A stretch of 17,722 bases of DNA, from the NCBI GenBank assembly GCA_910585075.1, contig CAJUED010000068.1, forward strand, positions 1-17,722, given 5' to 3'. Source of the stretch: an uncultured Lachnospiraceae bacterium. Its GTDB lineage: Bacteria; Bacillota; Clostridia; Lachnospirales; Lachnospiraceae. Made by a program: the position numbers and the translations under genes. Shown one piece after another: positions 6,768-12,997 of the stretch. The notes beneath the pieces are model-generated. The model was not told the DNA's origin and did not search any database. It was given only the letters and a program-made list of their open reading frames with translations. Position 1 is the first letter of the stretch. Each line of letters opens with the position of its first letter.

Positions 6768-7469
6768 ATGTCGGTAAATATTGAAGGAAATGTAAGCCAG
6801 ATCACTGCAGGAAATAACTGGTTTCAGAATGTGAAGGCTGGCGGTCAGCAGGAAAAAGCTGCACCACAGCCACAAGTGGATGCAGTAAAGGTTTCAATTT
6901 CGCAGGAGGGCATTAAAAATTACCGGAAGCAGCTCCGTGAAAGTGGTTTGGGTGGGGCAAATGATTATGGAAATGCATTAGCCAGAGAAACCGAAAAACT
7001 GAAAGGACAGAGGACGGGCAGCGGTTCATACAGCCTTTCAAACCGGGCGGAGGATTCTGTCAGGGCTTACGGCAATCTTTATGATGAGATCGTGCAGGGC
7101 TATCAGAATGGCACGAGGGAACGCTATGTGGAGGATGAAACTTCTAAAACGGGTTACCGGAAGATGACTATGGAGGAAGAACTGGACGGACTGGATAAGG
7201 CGTTCCAGAAGGCGGCAGATGGGACAGATATTAAGGAAATGATAACGGGTGAATTTAAGAGGCTGTCGGCTAAAGCGGGAAGCAAACAGACATCTTTCTC
7301 AAATTCTAATAAAAAGGTGGATATGGCAGAGGAAACAGCCGGGCAGAAAATGAAAAAACTGGCGCAGGCATGGAAGGATGCTTACAAGGCTTCTGGTTCT
7401 AAGGAAAGTGGCATGGAGAAAGTTTTATCCATGCTGAATAGTGTGTTTGGCATCAGTAAAGAGGCGTAA
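6768..7469 (+). CDS. Hypothetical soluble protein, last gene of BlaI-M56 operon
   Basis: The start is ATG 6768, 8 bases after AATGGAGG. The upstream ATG at 6708 lies inside the previous gene and has no RBS. The product has 233 residues, no Cys, no signal peptide and no membrane helix. The N-terminus MSVNIEGNVSQITAGNNWF is similar in style to that of the 5387 product (MAMEINGNLL). Residues near 40 read VDAVKVSISQEGIKNYRKQL, a VSIS-type segment reminiscent of flagellar-associated and anti-sigma-like small proteins. The rest is mainly helical and Lys/Glu/Gly-rich with an amphipathic C-terminus. I do not recognise the family. The gap to the preceding gene is only 22 bases, and a perfect hairpin at 7498-7535 follows the gene. 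Confidence 0.75.
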   Translation: MSVNIEGNVSQITAGNNWFQNVKAGGQQEKAAPQPQVDAVKVSISQEGIKNYRKQLRESGLGGANDYGNALARETEKLKGQRTGSGSYSLSNRAEDSVRAYGNLYDEIVQGYQNGTRERYVEDETSKTGYRKMTMEEELDGLDKAFQKAADGTDIKEMITGEFKRLSAKAGSKQTSFSNSNKKVDMAEETAGQKMKKLAQAWKDAYKASGSKESGMEKVLSMLNSVFGISKEA

Positions 7470-7497
7470 CGGGCGGATAGAATACTGTTTACACCCA

Positions 7498-7535
7498 ATT
7501 CCGCAGAGGCGCATAACCCCTTGCCTCTGCGGAAT
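7498..7535 (+). terminator. Perfect 13-bp hairpin after the five-gene operon
   Basis: ATTCCGCAGAGGC (7498-7510) pairs perfectly with 7523-7535 around a 12-base loop. It begins 29 bases after the stop of the preceding gene, so it probably ends the operon or stabilises its 3' end. No T-run follows, so classical intrinsic termination is uncertain. It could also be part of the leader of the gene at 7605. Confidence 0.55.
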
Positions 7536-7551
7536 GCCCAGACTTATGGGA

Positions 7552-7590
7552 GGCTCTGAACGATAGAGAGCCACAATTAAAAAATTGGAG
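7552..7590 (+). promoter_or_regulatory. Leader hairpin of the 7605 gene (duplicated leader, copy 1)
   Basis: GGCTCT (7552-7557) pairs with AGAGCC (7567-7572). An A-rich stretch and TGGAGG follow. The arrangement GGCTCTGAA-hairpin-A-rich-TGGAGG-ATG recurs at 8296-8350 with almost the same spacing (53 and 54 bases from GGCTC to ATG). It is a shared untranslated leader of unknown function. Confidence 0.5.
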
Positions 7591-7604
7591 GTATCCACAG
7601 TATT

Positions 7605-7952
7605 ATGAAAAAAATTTTTATCTGTTGGTTAGCGGTTTCTGCGGTAGTCATGCTGGTGATACCGTGGGCGGCGGTTATATTTGTAAAAGGCGATGCAGGA
7701 ATGGCAGTTTGCTTCCTTCTGTTTTTTGCCATCAATCCAATATACTCTGTGTCTATCGGAGCCTTTGCGGGAAAGGATATGAAGCATCTGTGGAGCCTGC
7801 CAGTTATCTCAGCAGTGCTGTTTCTGGGCGGCACATGGATTTTCTTTGATATGGGCGAAGCGGCGTTTATCCTGTATGCGGCGGTCTATCTTGTTTTGGG
7901 GATAGCTGCTATGCTGATTTCCATGTGTATCAGGAAGAAGGTGCGGGGGTAA
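7605..7952 (+). CDS. Small four-helix membrane protein, unknown function
   Basis: This 115-residue protein is almost wholly hydrophobic. Four predicted transmembrane helices lie at about residues 4-27, 30-50, 62-80 and 85-109, with the lysine/arginine tail IRKKVRG on the cytoplasmic side. It carries no recognisable family motif. ATG 7605 follows TTGGAGG at 7584-7590 at a rather long distance (14 bases), but no nearer start fits. The leader hairpin upstream resembles that of the small gene at 8350. The gene is separate from the preceding operon by 135 bases containing a strong hairpin. The role is unknown; a small immunity or envelope protein is conceivable but unsupported. Confidence 0.7.
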   Translation: MKKIFICWLAVSAVVMLVIPWAAVIFVKGDAGMAVCFLLFFAINPIYSVSIGAFAGKDMKHLWSLPVISAVLFLGGTWIFFDMGEAAFILYAAVYLVLGIAAMLISMCIRKKVRG

Positions 7953-7998
7953 TTTACCCTTGTATGGCGTGGAGAGTGGAAGCAGGAAAGGAGTTTCA

Positions 7999-8208
7999 AT
8001 GCGTAAATGTATTCGGTGTAATGGCACGATGGTTGAGGGCTGTGGGATAAAAGTAAAGGGCGGAGCTTATGGGATTGTTTTGACTGATGATGAGAACAAG
8101 TGGTGGGGCGGACGTATTGGTACACCCAAAGTCGCAGTTTGCCCTAATTGTGGCGAGGTTTCTATTTATCTTAAAGATGTGGATAAATTGAGGAATGACA
8201 AAAAGTAA
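7999..8208 (+). CDS. Small zinc-ribbon protein
   Basis: The start is taken at ATG 7999 behind AAAGGAG (7987-7993) and not at 7960, which lacks an RBS. The 69-residue product has two CxxC knuckles: C4/C7 in MRKCIRCNG and C48/C51 in VCPNCGE. These form a four-Cys zinc ribbon around a central GGAYGIVLTDDENKWWGG segment. Such short proteins are common in Firmicutes and usually annotated as nucleic-acid-binding or PF20097-like; the precise role is not known. It follows the membrane protein gene at 46 bases and is probably co-transcribed with it. Confidence 0.78.
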   Translation: MRKCIRCNGTMVEGCGIKVKGGAYGIVLTDDENKWWGGRIGTPKVAVCPNCGEVSIYLKDVDKLRNDKK

Positions 8209-8293
8209 AATCACTGCCGTATATTCTCAATACCTCACAGAGGATAAGCAGGTATCCCCGGTTTCCGGCAGATTGGCAAATTGGGGAGCATGG

Positions 8294-8340
8294 ACGGCTC
8301 TGAATGACAGATGAGCCGTAATACTAAAAATAAATGGAGG
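8294..8340 (+). promoter_or_regulatory. Leader hairpin of the 8350 gene (duplicated leader, copy 2)
   Basis: ACGGCTC (8294-8300) pairs with GAGCCGT (8313-8319), a 7-bp stem. An A-rich stretch and ATGGAGG follow before ATG 8350. This resembles 7552-7590. The preceding bases 8209-8293 also hold ATACCT/AGGTAT (8230-8235/8250-8255) and a CCGG-TTT-CCGG dyad but no gene. Confidence 0.5.
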
Positions 8341-8349
8341 ACTTGAAAA

Positions 8350-8445
8350 ATGGGTATTAACGGAATAGGAACAGCAGGCTACCCGGTGACAGGGTATACG
8401 GCGAGAAAGGCAGAAAGAAGTGTGGAATCCGGGGCAACGGAATGA
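8350..8445 (+). CDS. 31-residue ORF, probably the N-terminal remnant of a larger gene
   Basis: ATG 8350 follows ATGGAGG at a good distance. The product starts MGINGIGTAGYPVTGYTARK and stops at TGA 8443-8445. I recall larger Lachnospiraceae proteins beginning with an INGIG-AGYP-type sequence, so this is probably the retained front of such a gene after internal deletion, not a full-length protein. The stop overlaps the start of the next ORF (ATGA at 8442-8445), so translation of the next frame could be coupled. The leader is intact and shared with the 7605 gene, so expression is plausible. Family link is from memory only. Confidence 0.45.
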   Translation: MGINGIGTAGYPVTGYTARKAERSVESGATE

Positions 8446-8684
8446 TGAGCCATATATCGCAGATGATGGTACAGAGATGTAACAAAATACTGAAAGGGGA
8501 AACAGAGAATCTGGATATTCTGGGAAGTACAGTGGAATCTGCTATCCGGGTAACGGAGCAGGCGCTTTATGACCTGGATCATCCAAAAGCATATGTTCCA
8601 AAGAGCATAGAAGTTCAGTAGGCCCAGATCAAAGAAAGGGAGTTTTATGTTGCGTTTTTGGAGAAGCTGGAAAACTGCTTATAA
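8442..8684 (+). pseudogene. Small helical protein gene interrupted by an in-frame TAG
   Basis: From ATG 8442 (or 8445) the frame reads MMSHISQMMVQRCNKILKGE and continues through LDILGSTVESAIRVTEQALY to KSIEVQ. It meets TAG at 8619-8621, then carries on in the same frame as AQIKEREFYVAFLEKLENCL to TAA 8682-8684. The text after the stop looks like normal protein and continues the helical, charged character, so this is best read as an 80-codon gene with one nonsense codon. A single base change from CAG or AAG would explain it. The 5' end overlaps the preceding ORF by ATGA. The start of the MITE-like element is five bases after the final stop. Family not recognised. Confidence 0.55.
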
Positions 8685-8981
8685 ATTAGTCCCAATTCGA
8701 TTTCGTGTTCTCAATACAATTCAATGAAAGAGAGGCTTGACTATTATGCTATCTAAAAAACATCCAGGGTAATTGCAGGTATTATGCTACTTTTTGCAAT
8801 AGGATTTTTCCTTTTTGCCATAACCCACCCAACAGCATCATTTCCGTGGAGCAATACGGTAACTTATTTCATTTATACCATATATGCCTTAATTATGGTG
8901 GTGTTGTTCGTTGCTCCACGTAAGAAAAACCATAAATAGGCGAATTACCGGGAACACGAAAGCGAATTGGGAGATAAATTA
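8681..8981. mobile_element. MITE-like element (8689-8973) with 8-bp target duplication
   Basis: Terminal inverted repeats of about 24 bases: the left end (8690-8712) and the reverse complement of the right end (8950-8972) share TCCCAATTCG, one mismatch, TTTCGTGTTC, one mismatch, then C. Immediately outside both ends lies the identical octamer ATAAATTA (8681-8688 and 8974-8981), as expected for an 8-bp target-site duplication. The element is 285 bp, too short for a transposase, and contains only a frameshifted small membrane-protein gene. It is a non-autonomous transposable element. 8-bp duplications are known for several IS families (for example IS256-, ISL3- and IS6-type), so the mobilising family cannot be named. 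Confidence 0.85.
8746..8939 (+). pseudogene. Frameshifted small membrane-protein gene inside the MITE-like element
   Basis: ATG 8746, preceded by an AGAGG site, opens a frame that stops after eight codons (TAA 8770-8772). One extra A in the A6 run at 8755-8760 would join it to the open frame ending at TAG 8937-8939. That would give MLSKKTSRVIAGIMLLFAIG and about 44 more residues (64 in all) with two hydrophobic helices and a basic tail (APRKKNHK). The downstream part alone (ATG 8784-8939, 51 residues) could be a short protein but has no clear RBS. It may be a true frameshift, a slippage site or a sequencing error in the homopolymer. Function unknown. Confidence 0.5.
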
Positions 8982-9232
8982 TGGGGAATCAGTTCCTCGC
9001 CCTGCGGAAAAGCGAGGTCGCCAAAGTCGCGCCGGACAGGGCTGCGCTGATCGGCAGAATGAACCGGGCCATGTCTGGCGATATGGGAAACATGAAGCAG
9101 ATAGAGGATGCGGACAGGAGGTGGCTGTGCATCCTGTTTGGCGAGCCGTATGAAGCCGAGTTCCAGTCCGGCGGCACTACCATCCGGCTTATCTTTCAAA
9201 TCAATGACTTTATTCAGCGGGTGCAGGATTGA
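8981..9232 (+). CDS. Hypothetical 83-residue protein
   Basis: ATG 8981 begins with the last base of the right copy of the MITE target duplication, and the GGGAG at 8969-8973 that would serve as RBS belongs to the element's right terminal repeat. Before insertion the ATG would have followed the stop of the 8442-8684 gene by three bases, so the two were probably coupled. The soluble protein begins MGNQFLALRKSEVAKVAPDR and contains a helical RMNRAMSGDMGNMKQIEDAD stretch and a C-terminal GGTTIRLIFQINDFIQ. Base composition (GC-rich) differs from the AT-rich element before it. I do not recognise the family. The stop codon lies inside a terminator hairpin. Confidence 0.55.
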   Translation: MGNQFLALRKSEVAKVAPDRAALIGRMNRAMSGDMGNMKQIEDADRRWLCILFGEPYEAEFQSGGTTIRLIFQINDFIQRVQD

Positions 9233-9256
9233 AAATCCTGCACTTCTTACATTTTT
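9221..9256 (+). terminator. Terminator overlapping the stop codon of the 8981 gene
   Basis: GTGCAGGATT (9221-9230) pairs perfectly with AATCCTGCAC (9234-9243) over a three-base loop, followed by TTCTTACATTTTT. The stop TGA (9230-9232) lies in the loop region. The last codons of the gene form the 5' arm. Confidence 0.75.
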
Positions 9257-9310
9257 GTTAGAACTTTGTAAGAAAACTTGATACAAATGGCAGCCGATTT
9301 CATTTACAAT
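9256..9310 (+). promoter_or_regulatory. Candidate regulator site and promoter for the BceAB-like operon
   Basis: Three similar boxes lie about one helical turn apart: TGTTAGAA (9256-9263), TGTAAGAA (9267-9274, 11 bases on) and TGATACAA (9279-9286, 12 bases on). Head-to-tail repeats with this phasing are typical of OmpR/PhoB-type regulators. TACAAT at 9305-9310 is a possible -10 but would leave almost no leader before the RBS, so the exact promoter is unclear. The VanR-A-like regulator at 12998 is the nearest candidate binder. Confidence 0.4.
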
Positions 9311-9329
9311 AAAGACAAGGTGAATGGTT

Positions 9330-10097
9330 ATGAAAGAAATTTTAAAGCTGGAACATATCCAGAAATTTTATGGGAATCAGGGAAATCTTACAAAAGCAAT
9401 TAAGGACATTAGTTTTTCGGTAAATAACAGGGAATTTGTCGGCATCATGGGGGCATCTGGATCTGGCAAGACAACACTGCTGAACTGCATCTCTACGATT
9501 GATACGGTCAGCGCAGGCCATATCTATCTGGAAGGAACGGATGTGACGGAAATCAAGGAAAAGGCGTTGGCGCGGTTCAGAAGGGAAAATCTCGGCTTTG
9601 TCTTTCAAGACTTCAACCTTCTGGACACGTTGACTATCTCCGAAAATATTGCGCTGGCCCTGACGATCAATCACACGCGTGTGGAGCAAATTGAGAGGAA
9701 AGTGATGGAGATGGCCGGGAGTCTCAATATCATGGACATTCTGGACAAATATCCCTATCAGGTGTCTGGCGGTCAAAAGCAGCGCTGCGCTTGTGCCAGG
9801 GCCCTTATCAATAGACCTAAGCTGATTCTGGCTGATGAACCCACCGGGGCCTTAGATAGTTATTCCTCTCAAATGCTGCTTGGCACTATGCAGAGCATCA
9901 ATGAGCAACTGGGGGCTACGATCCTGATGGTGACACATGACGCCTTCACTGCCAGCTATGCCAACCGTATCCTGTTCCTGCGGGATGGAGTGATCTTTAC
10001 CGAAATACTGAAAGGGCAGGATTCCCGAAAAGTATTTTTCGACAAAATCATGAACGTTCTCACCATGATAGGGGGTGGACAAACAGATGTATGCTAA
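9330..10097 (+). CDS. BceA-like ABC transporter ATP-binding protein
   Basis: This is the cytoplasmic ATPase of a peptide-antibiotic detoxification type (BceAB) transporter. It starts at ATG 9330 behind AAGGTGA; the ATG at 9324 sits too close to that site. From this start, Walker A is GASGSGKTT (41-49), the Q-loop is VFQDFNLLD, the signature is VSGGQ (145-149), Walker B is LILADE (165-170) with PTGALD as D-loop region, and the H-loop His is 203 in VTHD. The length of 255 is normal for the MacB/LolD/BceA group. The 3' end overlaps the permease gene by 23 bases, so translation is coupled. BceAB-type transporters typically act as sensors and exporters or target-releasers for bacitracin or lantibiotics. 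The substrate here cannot be read from the sequence. Confidence 0.92.
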   Translation: MKEILKLEHIQKFYGNQGNLTKAIKDISFSVNNREFVGIMGASGSGKTTLLNCISTIDTVSAGHIYLEGTDVTEIKEKALARFRRENLGFVFQDFNLLDTLTISENIALALTINHTRVEQIERKVMEMAGSLNIMDILDKYPYQVSGGQKQRCACARALINRPKLILADEPTGALDSYSSQMLLGTMQSINEQLGATILMVTHDAFTASYANRILFLRDGVIFTEILKGQDSRKVFFDKIMNVLTMIGGGQTDVC

Positions 10098-12306
10098 ATT
10101 GGTTTTCAGAAATGCAAAGCGTTCAGCAAAGGATTATTTGGTATATGTTGTTACCATGACAATTTGTGTCATGCTGTTCTATGCGTTCCTGTCTATTACA
10201 AGCAAATATTATAATCCGGATGTTGGGACAGAGTATGAGCTTACTTTAGTAAGCGACGGGTTGAAAATGGCGATTTGTGCAGTAACCCTGTTGTTATTAT
10301 TCCTTATACGCTATGTGAACAATTATATGCTGCGGAGGAAGCAAAAGGAGTTCGCCATTCAATCTGTCATGGGAATGGAACAAAAGACTGTTGCGTGGAT
10401 ATTCTTCACAGAAACCTTTTTAATGGGAGCAGTATCAATCATTGTTGGCATTTTTTGGGGTATGTTCTGCTCGCAGTTTATAACGGGTATGTTGTTATCT
10501 GCTTATGGGCAGGATTACAAATTATCTTGGATGCTGTTTCCGGATACGGTTATTCTGACAATATGCTTTTTCTCACTCAGTCTTTTAGTTGTGGGGTTAT
10601 TGAATGTCCGCACAATACGGAAAATAAAAATCATCGATATGCTGTATGCAGATAAGCAGAATGATCCGCATATCAAAAAAAGCCGCTATATGCCTGTAAT
10701 CTCAATGATATATAACGGTTTTCTCGCATTCTCGGCATTTCGCGGATACCAGAAAATGTATTATTATTTTGACCCTCGTTTCCCTATCACCGTGCATATC
10801 ATGTTTTGGGGAAATATCCTTGCTCCGGCAGCAGCCTGCCTTTTCAGTGTTGTATGGCGTGTTATGCGCAAGAAATGGAGTTTCAACCGATATGTCCTTA
10901 CTGCTGCTACATTTTCGCTTATCAATATCGGATTTACCGCAAGCGTTCCTGTCATTCAGGATAAATATATGCTGGCGAGCGGCCCGGGCACACTTAACAC
11001 CTATTTAGCGTTCTTGCTGATTCATGTAACCTTCTGGATCTGCTGTACGATTTATTTAGCGAGCAATCTGCTATATGAATGGAAAGAAAAATCACCCGAA
11101 CACAAATATCGGGGGACCAATCTGTTTTTCTTCGGGCAGATTATTTCAAAGCTGCATACCACTTCTAAAACAATGACGCTGATTTGCCTGACATTCGTAT
11201 TAGCTGTATTCCTGTTTGTGGCAACACCGGCATTAACAGGCTGGGCTTCGGGGTATTTGGAAGCACGTTCCATGTATGATGTTCAAATCAGCACAAGGTA
11301 TAATGATGTGTACGAAATAGAGGACTTGCCAAAGGACAATTACGAGATTGTTACTTCTTTTCTTGACGAAAAGAAGATTGCAGTGGCTGATGACCGCACT
11401 TTCAACTTATACCTGCCGAAGCAAGAGGATTTCCATAACAGGGTCAGATTTGATTTTCCTGTTGTGGCAATATCGCTTTCCGATTATAACGCCTTGCGGG
11501 AAATGCTTGGATATGAGCAGATTTCCTTGAATGAGGGAGAGTTTACAACGCAATGGCAGACAGTAGCGACAGAGGAAGAACGAACTGAATTTTTAAGCAA
11601 TCATACAGTTATTTCAACAGATACGGGTACTCTAAGCCTTGCGGAAAATGCTTATCACTTAGAAGCGATAGGTGAAATGGTTTATAATTCCTATACTGAT
11701 GTTATATATGTTTTCCAGGATAGCATTTGCGAGAATCTCCTTTCAGTTATGCGAAACCGATATGTGAAAACAGAAACAGCAATACCGTATCATGAAGCAA
11801 TTTCCCTTGAAAACGCTTTTACCCAAAGATATCCCGAAATGCCAGACAATGGAAATGGAGTTCAATACTACATCAGAACGAGTACGCAACAAATCAATAG
11901 TTCAATCGCCGGGAACTTTATTTTACAAGCAACTTTTGATTATAGTGCTGTTGTTTTAATGGTTATCTGTCTTACGATTCTTTCTTTGCAGCAGCTTTTA
12001 GATGCCGCCCATTATAAATACCGCTTTGGTGTACTTCACAAGCTCGGTGTAGACCAGCGTGAAACAGAACACCTAATTTTGAAGCAATTAGCTGTATGGT
12101 TTGGTTTGCCGATTACGATTGCGGCGTTCGTGTCAACCATTGTCGCTGCATACTTTTTTGAAACAATATCGGCAGAAATTTCGGCCTATATAGGGGTAGG
12201 AGCTTTGTTGGTACAAGTAGGAGCTATAGTTTGTATTCTTGTCTTATTACTAATGTGCTATTTTGTTAGCACATGGATACTGTTCCGGAAAGCAGTAACT
12301 GAATAA
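10075..12306 (+). CDS. BceB-like FtsX-family ABC transporter permease
   Basis: This 743-residue membrane protein is somewhat longer than typical BceB (about 650). A helix lies at about residues 20-41, then an FtsX-like block of three helices with cytoplasmic RRKQKEFAIQSVMGM, the typical coupling-helix text. More helices follow at about 235-260, 265-290, 300-330 and 365-390. A large extracellular domain (about 390-615) lies between them and a final FtsX block of three helices near 620-645, 665-695 and 710-735, with HYKYRFGVLHKLGVDQRE as the second coupling-type segment. The large extracellular domain is the hallmark of BceB permeases, where it contributes to antibiotic recognition and kinase signalling. 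It overlaps the ATPase gene. GTG 10075 or ATG 10087 could be the start. Its base composition is more AT-rich than the ATPase gene. Confidence 0.9.
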   Translation: MDKQMYAKLVFRNAKRSAKDYLVYVVTMTICVMLFYAFLSITSKYYNPDVGTEYELTLVSDGLKMAICAVTLLLLFLIRYVNNYMLRRKQKEFAIQSVMGMEQKTVAWIFFTETFLMGAVSIIVGIFWGMFCSQFITGMLLSAYGQDYKLSWMLFPDTVILTICFFSLSLLVVGLLNVRTIRKIKIIDMLYADKQNDPHIKKSRYMPVISMIYNGFLAFSAFRGYQKMYYYFDPRFPITVHIMFWGNILAPAAACLFSVVWRVMRKKWSFNRYVLTAATFSLINIGFTASVPVIQDKYMLASGPGTLNTYLAFLLIHVTFWICCTIYLASNLLYEWKEKSPEHKYRGTNLFFFGQIISKLHTTSKTMTLICLTFVLAVFLFVATPALTGWASGYLEARSMYDVQISTRYNDVYEIEDLPKDNYEIVTSFLDEKKIAVADDRTFNLYLPKQEDFHNRVRFDFPVVAISLSDYNALREMLGYEQISLNEGEFTTQWQTVATEEERTEFLSNHTVISTDTGTLSLAENAYHLEAIGEMVYNSYTDVIYVFQDSICENLLSVMRNRYVKTETAIPYHEAISLENAFTQRYPEMPDNGNGVQYYIRTSTQQINSSIAGNFILQATFDYSAVVLMVICLTILSLQQLLDAAHYKYRFGVLHKLGVDQRETEHLILKQLAVWFGLPITIAAFVSTIVAAYFFETISAEISAYIGVGALLVQVGAIVCILVLLLMCYFVSTWILFRKAVTE

Positions 12307-12877
12307 AAATTATCTGCAAATTGTTGCGCCACCCGTAGCTGCACAGGACAAAAAGGAGGAAAAGCTACAAAAGATTCTTGAATCCGCCCGTGTGGACTGA
12401 CAGCAGCCGACCTACGGCCTGTCCGCCCTCTCATGCACGGAGCAGGACGGATTTGTGGAAGTCAGCCTGCATGGTGAAAATAATTATATAGAAAGCGCAA
12501 GGTATGTCCTGGACTGCGAGGGCGTTGTCGGGATATTGAAGCGGAAGATCACCGGGGAGGTTCCCAGATACATAACCACAACAACTGTGGTTTTGGAGAG
12601 GACGCAGCGGGAAAGAAAGCCAAAGCATAAACGGGAAGGCAGGCTGTGCTTTGCTCCTGAATTGGGAGATTTTGTTTCCAACAATGGGGTAGTAGAATTT
12701 TATCTTTTGGATGTTGATGCTGATACCTTATATAAAACCAGTTTAGAACTATCACAGGATGAAAGTATTCGTGGCGCTGTCTCTGATGGAAAAAATATAT
12801 GTATCAGTATCCTTGATGAGAGGGATACTGAGTCTTTTACAACAAAAAAGGAAGGAACAGAAAGACTGACTATTTGA
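12305..12877 (+). pseudogene. Decayed gene remnant with in-frame TGA
   Basis: One frame reads as protein from the permease stop onward: LQIVAPPVAAQDKKEEKLQK and on to SARVD. TGA at 12398-12400 follows, then QQPTYGLSALSCTEQDGFVE continuing to TAA/TGA at 12875-12877. The text on both sides of the TGA is amphipathic and protein-like with consistent codon use, so this is a 5'-truncated gene with a nonsense codon. A GTG at 12455 could give a 140-residue product but lacks an RBS. From about 12670 the base composition turns AT-rich, which hints at a second junction inside the frame. No family recognised. It separates the BceAB-like operon from the next two-component system. Confidence 0.5.
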
Positions 12878-12891
12878 AAAGTGCTTTAGGG

Positions 12892-12986
12892 ACTTAGGAA
12901 AATCTTAATGAAATCTCATGTGCTTTATTGGGATTTTTGAAGGAAAAAGTGATAACTTAACTAAAATAGGTTATTACTTAGGAAAG
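12892..12986 (+). promoter_or_regulatory. Candidate autoregulatory region of the VanR-A-like gene
   Basis: CTTAGGAAAAAT (12892-12903), CTTAATGAAAT (12904-12914) and CTCATG (12915-12920) are head-to-tail boxes 12 and 11 bases apart. A further CTTAGGAAAG lies at 12977-12986 beside the RBS. GTGATAAC (12949-12956) and GTTATTAC (12970-12977) form an inverted repeat with one mismatch. A TAAAAT at 12962-12967 may be the -10 element. CTTAGGAAA-type boxes recur before the transporter at 15022. Confidence 0.5.
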
Positions 12987-12997
12987 GGAAGACTTAT

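Noticed and set aside
8221..8340. Possible c-di-GMP or other known riboswitch before the 8350 ORF
   Set aside because: Several short stems exist, but the conserved loop sequences of known riboswitch classes that I can recall are not there.
9342..9776. 144-residue antisense open frame opposite the BceA-like gene
   Set aside because: A shadow of a well-supported gene; no start signal and no recognisable protein features.
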